Part shown: one piece after another, positions 56,077 to 64,000 of the stretch
Layout of the letters: every line of letters starts with the position of its first letter
Numbering within the stretch: the stretch's first letter is position 1
Source of the DNA: Thiocapsa sp.
Lineage (GTDB): Bacteria > Pseudomonadota > Gammaproteobacteria > Chromatiales > Chromatiaceae
Assembly: GCF_018399035.1 (NCBI RefSeq)
Contig: NZ_CP073760.1
Span: forward strand, 372,001 to 436,000
Length of the DNA: 64,000 nucleotides
Direction: 5' to 3'
Translations under genes and position numbers: made by a program
The notes under the pieces: model-generated
Databases searched by the model: none
Told to the model about the DNA's origin: nothing
The model's input: the letters and a program-made list of their open reading frames with translations, nothing else

Positions 56077-56318
56077 AGGATGGGTTTCGCTGCGCTCTAC
56101 CCATCCTACGGGTGTGGTGGTGGGTGGGAGGATGGGTTTCGCTGCGCTCTACCCATCCTACGGGTGTGGTGGTGGGTGGGGGATGGGTTTCGCTTCGCTC
56201 TACCCATCCTACGGGTGTGGTGGTGGGTGGGGGGATGGGTTTCGCTGTGCTCTACCCATCCTACGGGTGTGGTGGTGGGTGGGGGGGATGGGTTTCGCTT
56301 CGCTCTACCCATCCTACG
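56077..56318. repeat. Five tandem REP palindromes right of the RAYT
   Basis: GGATGGGTTTCGCTGCGC...CCATCCTACG units at about 52-bp spacing, inverted relative to the left array, separated by GGTGTGGTGGTGGGTGGG. The TAG in the last CCTACG is the stop codon of the RND gene. Confidence 0.93.
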
Positions 56319-59300
56319 TTATTTGGCGGGTTTTGGTTTTGCGGTGGGCGCGTTTGGCGGCGCGTTTTTCTTCCCATTCGGTGAGGAGGTCCCAGGCGAC
56401 GGGGACGATGAAGAGTGTGAGGAAGGTGGCGGTGGCGAGGCCGGTGACGAAGGTGGAGGCCATGGAGCCCCAGATGACGGAGTAGCTGGGGATGCCGATG
56501 GCCATCGGCATGAGCCCTAATGTCGTGGTCAGGGTGGTGAGGACGATGGGGCGCAGGCGCAGGCGCACGCCTTCGCGAATGGCGGCGTGGCGGTCGAGGC
56601 CGTCTCGGTAGCGTTGGTTGATGAAGGAGAGCAGGACGAGCGCGTCGTTGACGACGACGCCGGTGACGCCGACGACGGCGATGAAGCTGTTGACGGTGAA
56701 GAGCGACTGGGTGACGACCTTGCCGAAGACAATCCCGATGATGGAGAACATGACCGCGGAGAGGATGATCAGCGGTTGGGTGTATGACTTGAACTGGGTT
56801 GCGAGGATGAGGTACATCAGCAGCACGGCGAGGCCGAACGCCTGTGCGAGGCTGTCGAAGGAGCGCTGGGTTTCTTCGAACTCGCCGCCGAAAACCAGCG
56901 TAGCCCCGGGGTAGAGCCCGCGCAGCTCCGGATACTGAGCACGCACCCAGGCGATGACTTGGGCGGAGGAGATCGGGGCGCCGGAGCGGATATTGGCCGT
57001 GACGGTCAGGCTGCGTTGGCGTTGATAGCGTTTGAGCTCGCCGGGCTGGACCTCGGCGATGGGCTGGACGATGTCGCGCAGCAGCACCGGTCCGGAGGGG
57101 TGTTCGAGGACCGGGATATCGAGCGCGGCCTCGGGTGCGTCCAGATAGGCGGGGTCGACGCGGAGCTTGAGGTCGACCTCTTCGTCGCTCAGACGGTACT
57201 TGCCGATGTAGCGCCCGTCGAGGACCGACGCGGCCATGCGTGCGGCATCGCCCGCGGTGAGACCGAGCTCGCGGGCTCGCGATTCGTCGACGGCAAGCCG
57301 AAAGACGCGCGAGGGGATGCCGCGATCGTCCTGAAGATCGAGCAGATTCGGACCGAATTCGGGATGCTCGCGCAGCCGCTGCAACAGATCCGCACTCAGG
57401 CCCCGCACGGCCGCTTCGTTCGATCCGGCGATCTGGACGTTGATGTCCTTTCCGGTGGGCGGGCCGTCTTTCTCGGCGCGGACGCGGATTCGGACTCCGG
57501 GCTCGGCGAACTGCTCGATGAGACGCTCGCGGATCCTGTCGAGGTGGTCCAGCGGGTCGTCGAAGGCTTGATCGGCCTTGCTCGGCAGCGCGACCATGAC
57601 CGTGCCCAGATGTCGGCCCAGCTCGTCCTCGTAGTCCTCGCTGACGGTGAAGCCGGCAAAGCCCGCAGCGGAGCGTGCGTAGCCGGGGCCGTCGGCCATG
57701 ATGAAGCGAGCGACCGCCTTCACGCGTTCGTGCGTCTGCGCGATCGGCGTCTCGGGCGCGCCTTCGATGAAGGCATAGTAGGTGGAGTAGTCGTCCGGGA
57801 AGAACTGGATGCGCACCAAGGGCGCAATGCCGGCGATCGAGACGCCGAGGACGGCGATGGCCGTCAGGAAGGCGACGAGCACCACCGAGAGGCTCAGCAC
57901 CCGAAAGCGCATGGTGACCCGGATCAGGCGATCGGTCATGCGTCGGAGAAGGCGCATCGAGCGGTTCTCCCGCTCGCGCTGTGTCGCGCTTCGGCCGGCT
58001 GCGTGTGTCTTCGGGCGCGGTCCGAAATCAAGGTAGTGCAGGGGCAGGATCAACAAGCACTCGAACAGCGAAGCGACGATGGCAAAGCTCACCGCCTTGG
58101 GGATGAGCGCGAAGAACTCGCCCGTGGAGCCGGTCATGATCAGCATCGGCAGGAAGGCCGCGACCGTCGTGGCGGTCGCGGAGATCACCGGCCAGGCGAC
58201 CTCCGCGGTACCCTCCACGATCGCCTGCTCGATCGGCTCGCCGTCCTGGACATGGCGGTAGATGTTCTCCACCACGACGATGGCGTCGTCGACGATGATC
58301 CCGGAGACCAGCACGAAGCTGAAGAGGGTGAACTCGTTGAGCGAGTTGCCGGTCAGATGCATCAGCACCGCGGTGACCATGAAGGAGAAGGGAATCCCGA
58401 CGGTGACCAGGCCGGCGTTGCGTATCCCCATGAAGTACCAGAGGATGAGACTGACCAGCAGGACCCCGACGATCATGTTCCAGCCGAGGGTCCGGATCGA
58501 TTCCTTGATGTAGGTTGTCGAGTCCAGCGTGAGGACCACCTCGATCCCTTCCTGCTCGAGAAGCGGCGCGACCTCCTCGAGGATCGCCTCGGCCGCGGCG
58601 TAGATCTCCATCGCATTGCCGCCCTCGGCCTTGAGCAGCCGCAGTGCGACACCGTCCTTGCCGTCGGCGGAGGTGATGATGTTCGGGGTGCGATAGCCGA
58701 GGCTGGCGTCCGAGATCAGGTCGTCGACGGTGACGAAGGAGCCGTCGGCATCGCGGCGCACGACGGTGCCGACGACTTGATCGCGCGTGCGGAAGCGCTC
58801 GTCCACACGCACCATGTACTCGCCGGTGCCGTCGCTGAAGTCGCCGGCGGGGAGGGTGACATTGGCGTCCTGCAAGGCGACGGCGACCTGATCCAGGCTC
58901 ACGCCATGCGACTTGAGCTTCCAGGGATCGAGAAAGATGTGGAACTCGCGTCGCTGCTCCCCGTCGAGCTTCACCTCGGTGACCCCGTGGATCTGGGCCA
59001 TGCGGATCTGCAATTCCTTCGCGATCAAGGATAAGGCGCGGTTGGAGCGATCGCCGACGAGGTTGATCGCGACGACCGGGAGCCAAAACGAGGTGCGGAT
59101 CAGGTCGAAGCGCGGCGGGTCGACGCCTTCGGGAAGACGCCCCAGGATGCTGAGCACGCGAAAGCGAAGTTCGTCGTAGAGTGCGCCGTAATCGGTGTCG
59201 TCGCGAAACTTCACGACCAGGGTCGAGCGCTCGCGCACCGAGTTGGAGCGGATGAGCTCGACGTGCTCCAGGCCGTCGAGCGCCAGCTCGATCTCGCGTG

Positions 59301-59493
59301 TCACCAGGGCTTCGACATCGCGTGGGGAGGCGCCCGGATAGATCGTGGTGATGATGACCTTGCCGAAGTTGACCTCGGGATAACGCTCGGTCGGCAGGGC
59401 ATCGAGCGCGAAGATGCCCGCGACGATCATGAAGACGAACAGCAGGTTGAAGAGCACCCGCTGCCGCAGGGTGAAGCGAACGACAGCGCGCAC
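56314..59493 (-). CDS. RND efflux transporter permease
   Basis: A 1059-residue inner-membrane RND pump. N-terminal TM1 (RVLFNLLFVFMIVAGIFAL) and VNFGKVIITTIYPGASPRDVE; the proton-relay Asp pair is in SGIIVDDAIVVVENIYRHV, placing it with HAE-type drug/hydrophobe exporters; the second half repeats the fold (VVVNDALVLLSFINQRYRDG). It uses a GTG start, 3 bases after the adaptor stop. Its TAG stop is inside a REP palindrome. No TolC-like partner is in the window. Confidence 0.93.
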   Translation of the reverse strand: MRAVVRFTLRQRVLFNLLFVFMIVAGIFALDALPTERYPEVNFGKVIITTIYPGASPRDVEALVTREIELALDGLEHVELIRSNSVRERSTLVVKFRDDTDYGALYDELRFRVLSILGRLPEGVDPPRFDLIRTSFWLPVVAINLVGDRSNRALSLIAKELQIRMAQIHGVTEVKLDGEQRREFHIFLDPWKLKSHGVSLDQVAVALQDANVTLPAGDFSDGTGEYMVRVDERFRTRDQVVGTVVRRDADGSFVTVDDLISDASLGYRTPNIITSADGKDGVALRLLKAEGGNAMEIYAAAEAILEEVAPLLEQEGIEVVLTLDSTTYIKESIRTLGWNMIVGVLLVSLILWYFMGIRNAGLVTVGIPFSFMVTAVLMHLTGNSLNEFTLFSFVLVSGIIVDDAIVVVENIYRHVQDGEPIEQAIVEGTAEVAWPVISATATTVAAFLPMLIMTGSTGEFFALIPKAVSFAIVASLFECLLILPLHYLDFGPRPKTHAAGRSATQRERENRSMRLLRRMTDRLIRVTMRFRVLSLSVVLVAFLTAIAVLGVSIAGIAPLVRIQFFPDDYSTYYAFIEGAPETPIAQTHERVKAVARFIMADGPGYARSAAGFAGFTVSEDYEDELGRHLGTVMVALPSKADQAFDDPLDHLDRIRERLIEQFAEPGVRIRVRAEKDGPPTGKDINVQIAGSNEAAVRGLSADLLQRLREHPEFGPNLLDLQDDRGIPSRVFRLAVDESRARELGLTAGDAARMAASVLDGRYIGKYRLSDEEVDLKLRVDPAYLDAPEAALDIPVLEHPSGPVLLRDIVQPIAEVQPGELKRYQRQRSLTVTANIRSGAPISSAQVIAWVRAQYPELRGLYPGATLVFGGEFEETQRSFDSLAQAFGLAVLLMYLILATQFKSYTQPLIILSAVMFSIIGIVFGKVVTQSLFTVNSFIAVVGVTGVVVNDALVLLSFINQRYRDGLDRHAAIREGVRLRLRPIVLTTLTTTLGLMPMAIGIPSYSVIWGSMASTFVTGLATATFLTLFIVPVAWDLLTEWEEKRAAKRAHRKTKTRQIT

Positions 59494-59496
59494 GGG

Positions 59497-60522
59497 TCAG
59501 CGACTCCCGACCGTGCGAATCCGATCGCCGGGCTTCAGCCCCGGGGCCGTGACCCGGATAAGCTCCGGATTCAGCGCGTCGGGTCCGAGCGGCAGCGCCG
59601 AAACCCGCTCCCCGCTCTCGCGAATGACCCAGGATTCTTCGTAGCTGGAGTCGATCGCGGAAGGCGGGAGACTGACGGCGCCCGTGGCCTCGGGCAGGCG
59701 CAAGCGTAAGCGCACGCGCAGTCCGCCGCGAGCGGGTTCGACCGTATCGGTCAGGGCCAGCTCCACGGCGATCTTGCGGGTCTCCGGGTCGAACCCGGGG
59801 TTGACGCGGTGGATACGCGCCCGGATCGCAGGGTCGGTCGTATTTCCTAAGTCCATGACTTCCAGGGCGAGATCGGAGCGAGTCTGCTCAAGGGCAACGA
59901 ACTGCTCCGGGGTCAGGGCGAAGGGGACCAAAAGGGTCGAGAAATCCGCCGCACGTCCGACCGTTTCGCCGCCGCGCACCCATTGCCCGAGCTCGACATT
60001 GCGGGCGGTGACCGACCAGCCGACGGGTGCCGAGATGGTCGCGCGCGCGAGCCGCTCTTGGAGCATGCGCCGTTTGACATCCAGCGCCCGCGAGGCGTGG
60101 CTGTTGTCGCGCAGGGACTGCTCGAGCGTCTCCAGTTGGGAGGCCGAAGCGCTGTTTTGGCGTACGAGCTCCCGAAATCGCGTGACCTCGCGTTGATCGT
60201 AGTCGACCTGCGAGCGCAGACGCTCCTCCTGGACGCCGACCTCCTCGAGATCGAGCAGCAGGAACGTGGTGTCCAGTTGAGCGAAGCGACCGCTGTCGTC
60301 GATCCGGTCGCCGACATCGGCGAAGAGCGCTTGGACCCGTCCGTCCGACTCCGCCACCAAGGGTGCCTCGGCGAGGGCGCGGGTAAATCCCACGAGTGCG
60401 ATCTCGCGCATCGCCGGGACCGCGGTGACCAGGGTCGGCTCGGAGATGTCGGCGGCGGCGACACCCTCGAGCGCGGCGATCAAGAGACAAGCCGCGGAGG
60501 CGGTGAGTCGAAGAAACCTCAT
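59497..60522 (-). CDS. RND periplasmic adaptor (membrane fusion) subunit
   Basis: A 341-residue adaptor. Signal peptide ASAACLLIAALEGVAA; the lipoyl/barrel halves are separated by a helical hairpin (LEEVGVQEERLRSQVDYDQREV and LETLEQSLRDNSHASRALDVKRRM); ATISAPVGWSVTARNVELGQWVRGGETVG is the second lipoyl half. ATG 60522 is chosen for the signal peptide; the frame upstream crosses repeat B. Coupled to the permease gene downstream. Confidence 0.9.
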   Translation of the reverse strand: MRFLRLTASAACLLIAALEGVAAADISEPTLVTAVPAMREIALVGFTRALAEAPLVAESDGRVQALFADVGDRIDDSGRFAQLDTTFLLLDLEEVGVQEERLRSQVDYDQREVTRFRELVRQNSASASQLETLEQSLRDNSHASRALDVKRRMLQERLARATISAPVGWSVTARNVELGQWVRGGETVGRAADFSTLLVPFALTPEQFVALEQTRSDLALEVMDLGNTTDPAIRARIHRVNPGFDPETRKIAVELALTDTVEPARGGLRVRLRLRLPEATGAVSLPPSAIDSSYEESWVIRESGERVSALPLGPDALNPELIRVTAPGLKPGDRIRTVGSR

Positions 60523-60604
60523 GCGCGACACGGTTTGCGCCGACAGTGCCGAGTCGGTCCACGGCTCGGATGGACATCGCGGGGGGTCGAATCCAGTTCG
60601 CGCA

Positions 60605-60725
60605 TCACAAGCTCTACTCCTGCCTTGTTCGTCACTGCGGCCATGGCGGCACGTGGCGCAGAGCGCCACGGGGCATGCGTGACACCGCGGAGCGGGTGTC
60701 ACGAGCCCTTATAGGTTTTGGGTGG
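60605..60725. repeat. Double-hairpin repeat B, copy 4
   Basis: GTGGCGCAGAGCGCCACGGG and GTGACACCGCGGAGCGGG with TGTCACGAGC, ending GGGTGGCCGG; reverse of the 22991 copy. It lies just upstream of the RND adaptor. Confidence 0.85.
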
Positions 60726-60855
60726 CCGGTCGAAATAACGAGGCCCTCTCGCCCCTGTGTAAACGCGCCGACGCTGTCGGACTCGCCGACGACTGGCTGA
60801 TGAGCGGATCGGGTGGAGTGCCCGATCGAGCGCTGCCGGCGCAGGGTGCCCTAGT

Positions 60856-61022
60856 GTATACCGAGCGCACGTGGGTTTTTCGCCGCGTTGCACGCCCCGC
60901 TTTCGCCTGGCCGGCGTTGCGCCCCCTCGCCGTATGGGCTGCTACGCTGCGTCGGCGCGCCTTCGCCGACACGCGCGGAACGCACCTTGCTTTCCGAAAA
61001 ACCCACGCGCGCTCGGTATACA
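60856..61022. mobile_element. 167-bp element with 28-bp terminal inverted repeats
   Basis: The ends TGTATACCGAGCGCACGT... and its complement ...CGCTCGGTATACA match over 28 bases with one mismatch. The interior shows no gene. It sits between the divergent RND operon and mrcA and may carry promoter activity for either. Confidence 0.8.
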
Positions 61023-61132
61023 ATCGCTTTCAACAACAACGATGATGAAGAGACTTGCTGCGCCCGGGAGACCTCCGCGTCGACCGGGCGAGGCGGGCGG
61101 AGGGGCTCTTGAACCGACAGTCCGATAGCTCG

Positions 61133-63814
61133 ATGCCGGGATCCGGCGGTGGTGTGCGGCCCGGGAACCGCTCGACGGAGCGCGAAAGGGTTCGTTTCGA
61201 TTTCGGACCCGGCTCCGCCTCTGATTCCGATTCCGATTCCGATCCCGGCTTGGAGCCGGGCGCGCGCTCGGATCCACCCCGTCCGCGTTCGACGGCCGGA
61301 AGGCCCTCGGGACGTGTCGCGCGCACCAAGCATCGCAGCAATCGGGGTTCGTCACGGCGCAGTCGCTCCGTGTTCGGTTGGTTTTTCGGATTTCTCGGCG
61401 TCTTGGGCGCGCCGCTGCAACTGCTTGCATTGGGTCTGCTCGGGGCGGGTGTCTTCGTGTCGGTCCATGCCCCGGAGCTGCCGAGTGTGGAGAGTCTGCG
61501 TCAGGTCCAGTTCGAGGAGCCGCTGCGGGTCTTCAGCAGCGACGGCGGCCTGATCGCCGAGTTCGGTATCGAGCGCCGCCGTCCGGTGGCCTACGACGAC
61601 ATCCCGCCCCTGGTGGTCAACGCCTTCCTCGCGACCGAGGATGCACGCTTCTTCGAGCACGGCGGGGTCGATGCGATCGGCATCGGCCGCGCCTTGCTGA
61701 GCTTCGCCTCCACCGGCACCAAGGCCCAGGGCGGCAGCACCATCACGATGCAGGTGACCCGCAACTTCCTGCTCAGCTCGGAGAAGACCTTCCAGCGCAA
61801 GCTCGCCGAGGTCTTGCTCACGCTGCAGGTCGAACGAACCTTGACGAAGGATCAGATCCTCGATCTGTATCTGAATCAGATCTTTTTCGGTCACCGCGCC
61901 TACGGCATCTCGGCCGCGGCCGCGCTTTATTACGACAAGGAGCTCGACGAGCTCACCCCCGCCGAGGCGGCGATGTTGGCCGGCATTCCGAAGGCGCCGT
62001 CCAGCAACAACCCCGTCACCAATCCCGAGCGCGCACTCGAGCGACGCGACTACATCCTCTCGCGCATGCTCGAGCTGGGTCAGATCGACCGGGAGGAGTA
62101 CGAGATTGCGGTCTTGACGCCCGATATGGCGCGACTGCATCGCCGTCAGCCGGATCTCGACGCGGGTTACGTCGCGGAGATGGCGCGCCAGACCGTTGTC
62201 CAGCATTACGGCGAGGAAGCCCTCAGCCAAGGCTTTCGGGTGACCACCACGGTCGATGCGCGGTTGCAGCGCGCCGCGCAGGCGGCGGTGCGCCGGGCGC
62301 TGCGCGATTACGACCGACGCCACGGCTATCGCGGCGCCGAGGCCAAGATCGATCTCGACGGCGCTTCGGATGCCGACATGGACGCCTATCTCGAGACCGT
62401 CACGCGGATCCCGGACCTGACGCCCGGGTTGGTGACCCGCGCCTCCAGCGGCGAGGCGGAGATCTACATCGGCTCCGGGCGTCGTGTCGAGCTGGGTATC
62501 AAACAGGTGTCCTGGGCGCAGGAGTTTCGCAACGCGAATTGGCGCGGCCCCCGGCCGAGACGGGTGACGGATGTCCTCGCGGTCGGCGATCTCGTTCGAC
62601 TGCAGCATGACGGGCAGGCCATGACGGACCAGTGCAGGACGGCGAGGGCCGTTGGGAGCTCGGTCAGACTGCCGAGTGTCGCGGGTGCCTTGGTCTCGAT
62701 CGCGCCGCAGGACGGCGCGGTCCGCGCCTTGGTGGGCGGCTATTCGTTCAACGCGAGCAAGTTCAACCGGGCGGTCGACATGCGCCGTCAGCCGGGTTCG
62801 AGCTTCAAGCCTTTCGTCTTCGCCGCGGCGCTTCACGAGGGGTGGACACCGGCGAGCCTGATCAAGGACGAGGCGGTGCAGCTGACGGGTCGCCAGGATT
62901 GGAACCCGCGCAACTCCGATCGCAAGGAGATGGGGCCGATCCGAATGCGGAGCGCCCTGGCGCTCTCGCGCAATCTGGCCGCCATCAATCTGCTGCAGAG
63001 CGTCGGTTTGGAGGATGCTCAAAACTACATCCGGGCATTCGGATTCGATCTGGATGCCATGCCCTTGGGCCTGTCCATGGCGCTGGGGACCGGCGAGATG
63101 TCGCCGATGAAGCTGGCCGAAGGCTACGCCGTATTCGCCAACGGCGGCTTCCATGTGACGCCCTATTTCATCCAACGCATCGAGAGCGGCGACGGACGGG
63201 TCCTGTTCGAGTCGCGCGCACCGCGATCCTGCTCAGACTGTTGGTACCGCTACGGCGATACGTCCGCACGGGTGCAGGGCCTGGAAGCCGGCCCTGCGGC
63301 CTCGCAGGTGATCGACCCGCGGATCGCCTATCAGATGACGTCGTTGCTGCGCGAGGTTGTCGAGACGGGCACGGGAACACGTGCCAAGAAACTCAATCGC
63401 AAGGACATCGTCGGCAAAACGGGCACCACGAACGACGTGCGCGATTCTTGGTTTGCCGGCTATCAAGCCGACTTCGTCACCATTGCATGGATGGGCTTCG
63501 ACGACTTCGAGAAGCTCGGTCGCGGCGAGGAGGGTGGTCGGGCCGCGCTCGGGATGTGGGCCGATTTCATGGGCGCAGCGCTCGAGGATCTCCCGATCGC
63601 GCAGCTCGATCCGCCACCCGGGATGGTGCAGGTGCGTGTCGACCCGACCCGCGGGACCGAGACCAAGGCCAAGAGCGGCATCCTCGAGATGGTGAACGAG
63701 GAATTCAGCAAGGCCCTGCTCGGCCCCGAGCCGGTCAGGATCGCGGGTCCGACCAGAAAGGCCGATACCTCCGTGCGCCGATCCGCGCCCAGAGTGATGG
63801 ACGACCTCTTCTAA
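61133..63814 (+). CDS. mrcA: Penicillin-binding protein 1A
   Basis: Bifunctional class A PBP. A basic/Ser-rich cytoplasmic tail of about 80 residues precedes the TM helix (LQLLALGLLGAGVFVSVHAP). Glycosyltransferase GT51: ATEDARFFEHGGVDAIGIGR, GGSTITMQVTRNFLLS, RKLAEVLLTLQVERTLTKDQILDLYLN. An inserted OB-like domain follows, then transpeptidase motifs RQPGSSFKPF (SxxK), ALSRNLAAINLL (SxN) and VGKTGTTNDVRDSWFAGY (KTG). Start is uncertain; ATG 61133 is taken over TTG 61055. The tail contains a GATTCC hexamer repeat coding SDSDSDSD. The stop lies 2 bases before a TAAACCGCG element. Confidence 0.95.
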   Translation: MPGSGGGVRPGNRSTERERVRFDFGPGSASDSDSDSDPGLEPGARSDPPRPRSTAGRPSGRVARTKHRSNRGSSRRSRSVFGWFFGFLGVLGAPLQLLALGLLGAGVFVSVHAPELPSVESLRQVQFEEPLRVFSSDGGLIAEFGIERRRPVAYDDIPPLVVNAFLATEDARFFEHGGVDAIGIGRALLSFASTGTKAQGGSTITMQVTRNFLLSSEKTFQRKLAEVLLTLQVERTLTKDQILDLYLNQIFFGHRAYGISAAAALYYDKELDELTPAEAAMLAGIPKAPSSNNPVTNPERALERRDYILSRMLELGQIDREEYEIAVLTPDMARLHRRQPDLDAGYVAEMARQTVVQHYGEEALSQGFRVTTTVDARLQRAAQAAVRRALRDYDRRHGYRGAEAKIDLDGASDADMDAYLETVTRIPDLTPGLVTRASSGEAEIYIGSGRRVELGIKQVSWAQEFRNANWRGPRPRRVTDVLAVGDLVRLQHDGQAMTDQCRTARAVGSSVRLPSVAGALVSIAPQDGAVRALVGGYSFNASKFNRAVDMRRQPGSSFKPFVFAAALHEGWTPASLIKDEAVQLTGRQDWNPRNSDRKEMGPIRMRSALALSRNLAAINLLQSVGLEDAQNYIRAFGFDLDAMPLGLSMALGTGEMSPMKLAEGYAVFANGGFHVTPYFIQRIESGDGRVLFESRAPRSCSDCWYRYGDTSARVQGLEAGPAASQVIDPRIAYQMTSLLREVVETGTGTRAKKLNRKDIVGKTGTTNDVRDSWFAGYQADFVTIAWMGFDDFEKLGRGEEGGRAALGMWADFMGAALEDLPIAQLDPPPGMVQVRVDPTRGTETKAKSGILEMVNEEFSKALLGPEPVRIAGPTRKADTSVRRSAPRVMDDLF
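61217..61246 (+). repeat. GATTCC hexamer repeat within mrcA
   Basis: About four GATTCC/GATCCC units encoding Ser-Asp repeats in the cytoplasmic tail; frame-neutral if copy number varies. Confidence 0.8.
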
Positions 63815-63816
63815 AC

Positions 63817-63901
63817 TAAACCGCGTCCCGAACCATTTTGGACGTTTGGTGTGGACGTCAACTGTTTTGGAATTCAAGAGGTTGGAGCTGGACGCGGTTT
63901 A
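63817..63901. repeat. TAAACCGCG element downstream of mrcA (85 bp)
   Basis: From TAAACCGCGTCC to GGACGCGGTTTA, two bases after the mrcA stop; interior unlike the other copies, with TTTTGGACGTTTGGTG. Confidence 0.87.
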
Positions 63902-64000
63902 GAAGATAACAGAAATACAAATTCACGAACTGCCTCCGCACGCGCCGTAGGGACAAGCGCCGCGCAGTCCACCAGCGCCGCCGCGGGGTTTGGTGGACTT
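63902..64000. other. Intergenic end of window
   Basis: No gene. GCGCAGTCCACCAGCGCC and GGTTTGGTGGACTT form an inverted pair related to the variant REP near 3687-3745; the unit is cut by the window end. Confidence 0.5.

Noticed and set aside
55262..56318. CRISPR-like array of regularly spaced repeats
   Set aside because: Spacers are near identical low-complexity CACCACC or GGTGGTGG sequence and the repeats are REP palindromes; no cas genes.
55868..56520. Repeated [14 protein letters not shown] open frames
   Set aside because: Translations of the REP array; no start site, composition or homology supports coding.
56959..59034. 691-codon plus-strand frame opposite the RND permease
   Set aside because: His/Asp/Gly-rich antisense translation with no start signal; the RND gene is unmistakable.

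Overview
GC-rich gammaproteobacterial chromosome. The gene orders rpsF-rpsR-DUF2232-rplI-dnaB, glyA-nrdR-ribD-ribE-ribBA-ribH-nusB-thiL-pgpA and ubiG...bioF-bioH-bioC-bioD, together with many short palindromic repeats and DUF29, DUF4351 and RAYT genes, suggest a Chromatiaceae-like purple sulfur bacterium. That is inference; no photosynthesis or sulfur gene lies in the window.

Layout. 1-3.6 kb: ribosomal proteins and replicative helicase. 3.8-6 kb (minus): a PDZ-less HtrA-like lipoprotein and a PBP4-type D,D-peptidase. 6-12.6 kb (minus): bioD, bioC, bioH, bioF, a YciK-type SDR, a degenerate squalene/phytoene-synthase-like protein and ubiG. 12.7-13.9 kb: two divergent DUF29 paralogues. 14.1-22.1 kb: glyA, nrdR and the riboflavin/nusB/thiL/pgpA cluster, in which the GTP cyclohydrolase II half of RibBA has lost zinc ligands. 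22.3-27.7 kb: Usp, YajD-like HNH protein, rhombosortase and VIT/VWA relics, a zinc-ribbon protein, DUF2939 and cca. 28-34.8 kb: Xre-RES toxin-antitoxin, a frameshifted DDE transposase, Bcr/CflA and CDF transporters, and an OYE-family reductase.

34.8-48.6 kb is an accessory island: a vapC relic next to a group II intron, two intact and two decayed toxin-antitoxin modules, one intact and two relic DUF4351 nuclease-like genes, three copies of a roughly 195-bp inverted-repeat element, and many short repeats. It surrounds the first of two type IV pilus minor-pilin clusters (42.1-46.4 kb: PilE-like, FimT-like, PilV-like, PilW-like and a large PilX-headed repetitive beta-rich protein). The second cluster (48.4-55.2 kb) is the canonical pilE/fimT/pilV/pilW/pilX/pilY1 set.

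The most striking signal is that five genes in the two pilus clusters are broken by six single-base frame changes, each at or beside a short homopolymer run, while the long housekeeping genes are intact. Restoring one base at each site gives conventional proteins, including a textbook prepilin leader. This could be gene decay, phase variation or local sequence error; raw reads would decide. A second theme is that dispersed palindromes abut gene ends and supply stop codons, and that a REP-associated tyrosine transposase (RAYT) sits between arrays of one such palindrome at 55.3-56.3 kb. The window closes with an RND efflux pair and mrcA (PBP1A), separated by a newly noticed 167-bp element with 28-bp terminal inverted repeats.
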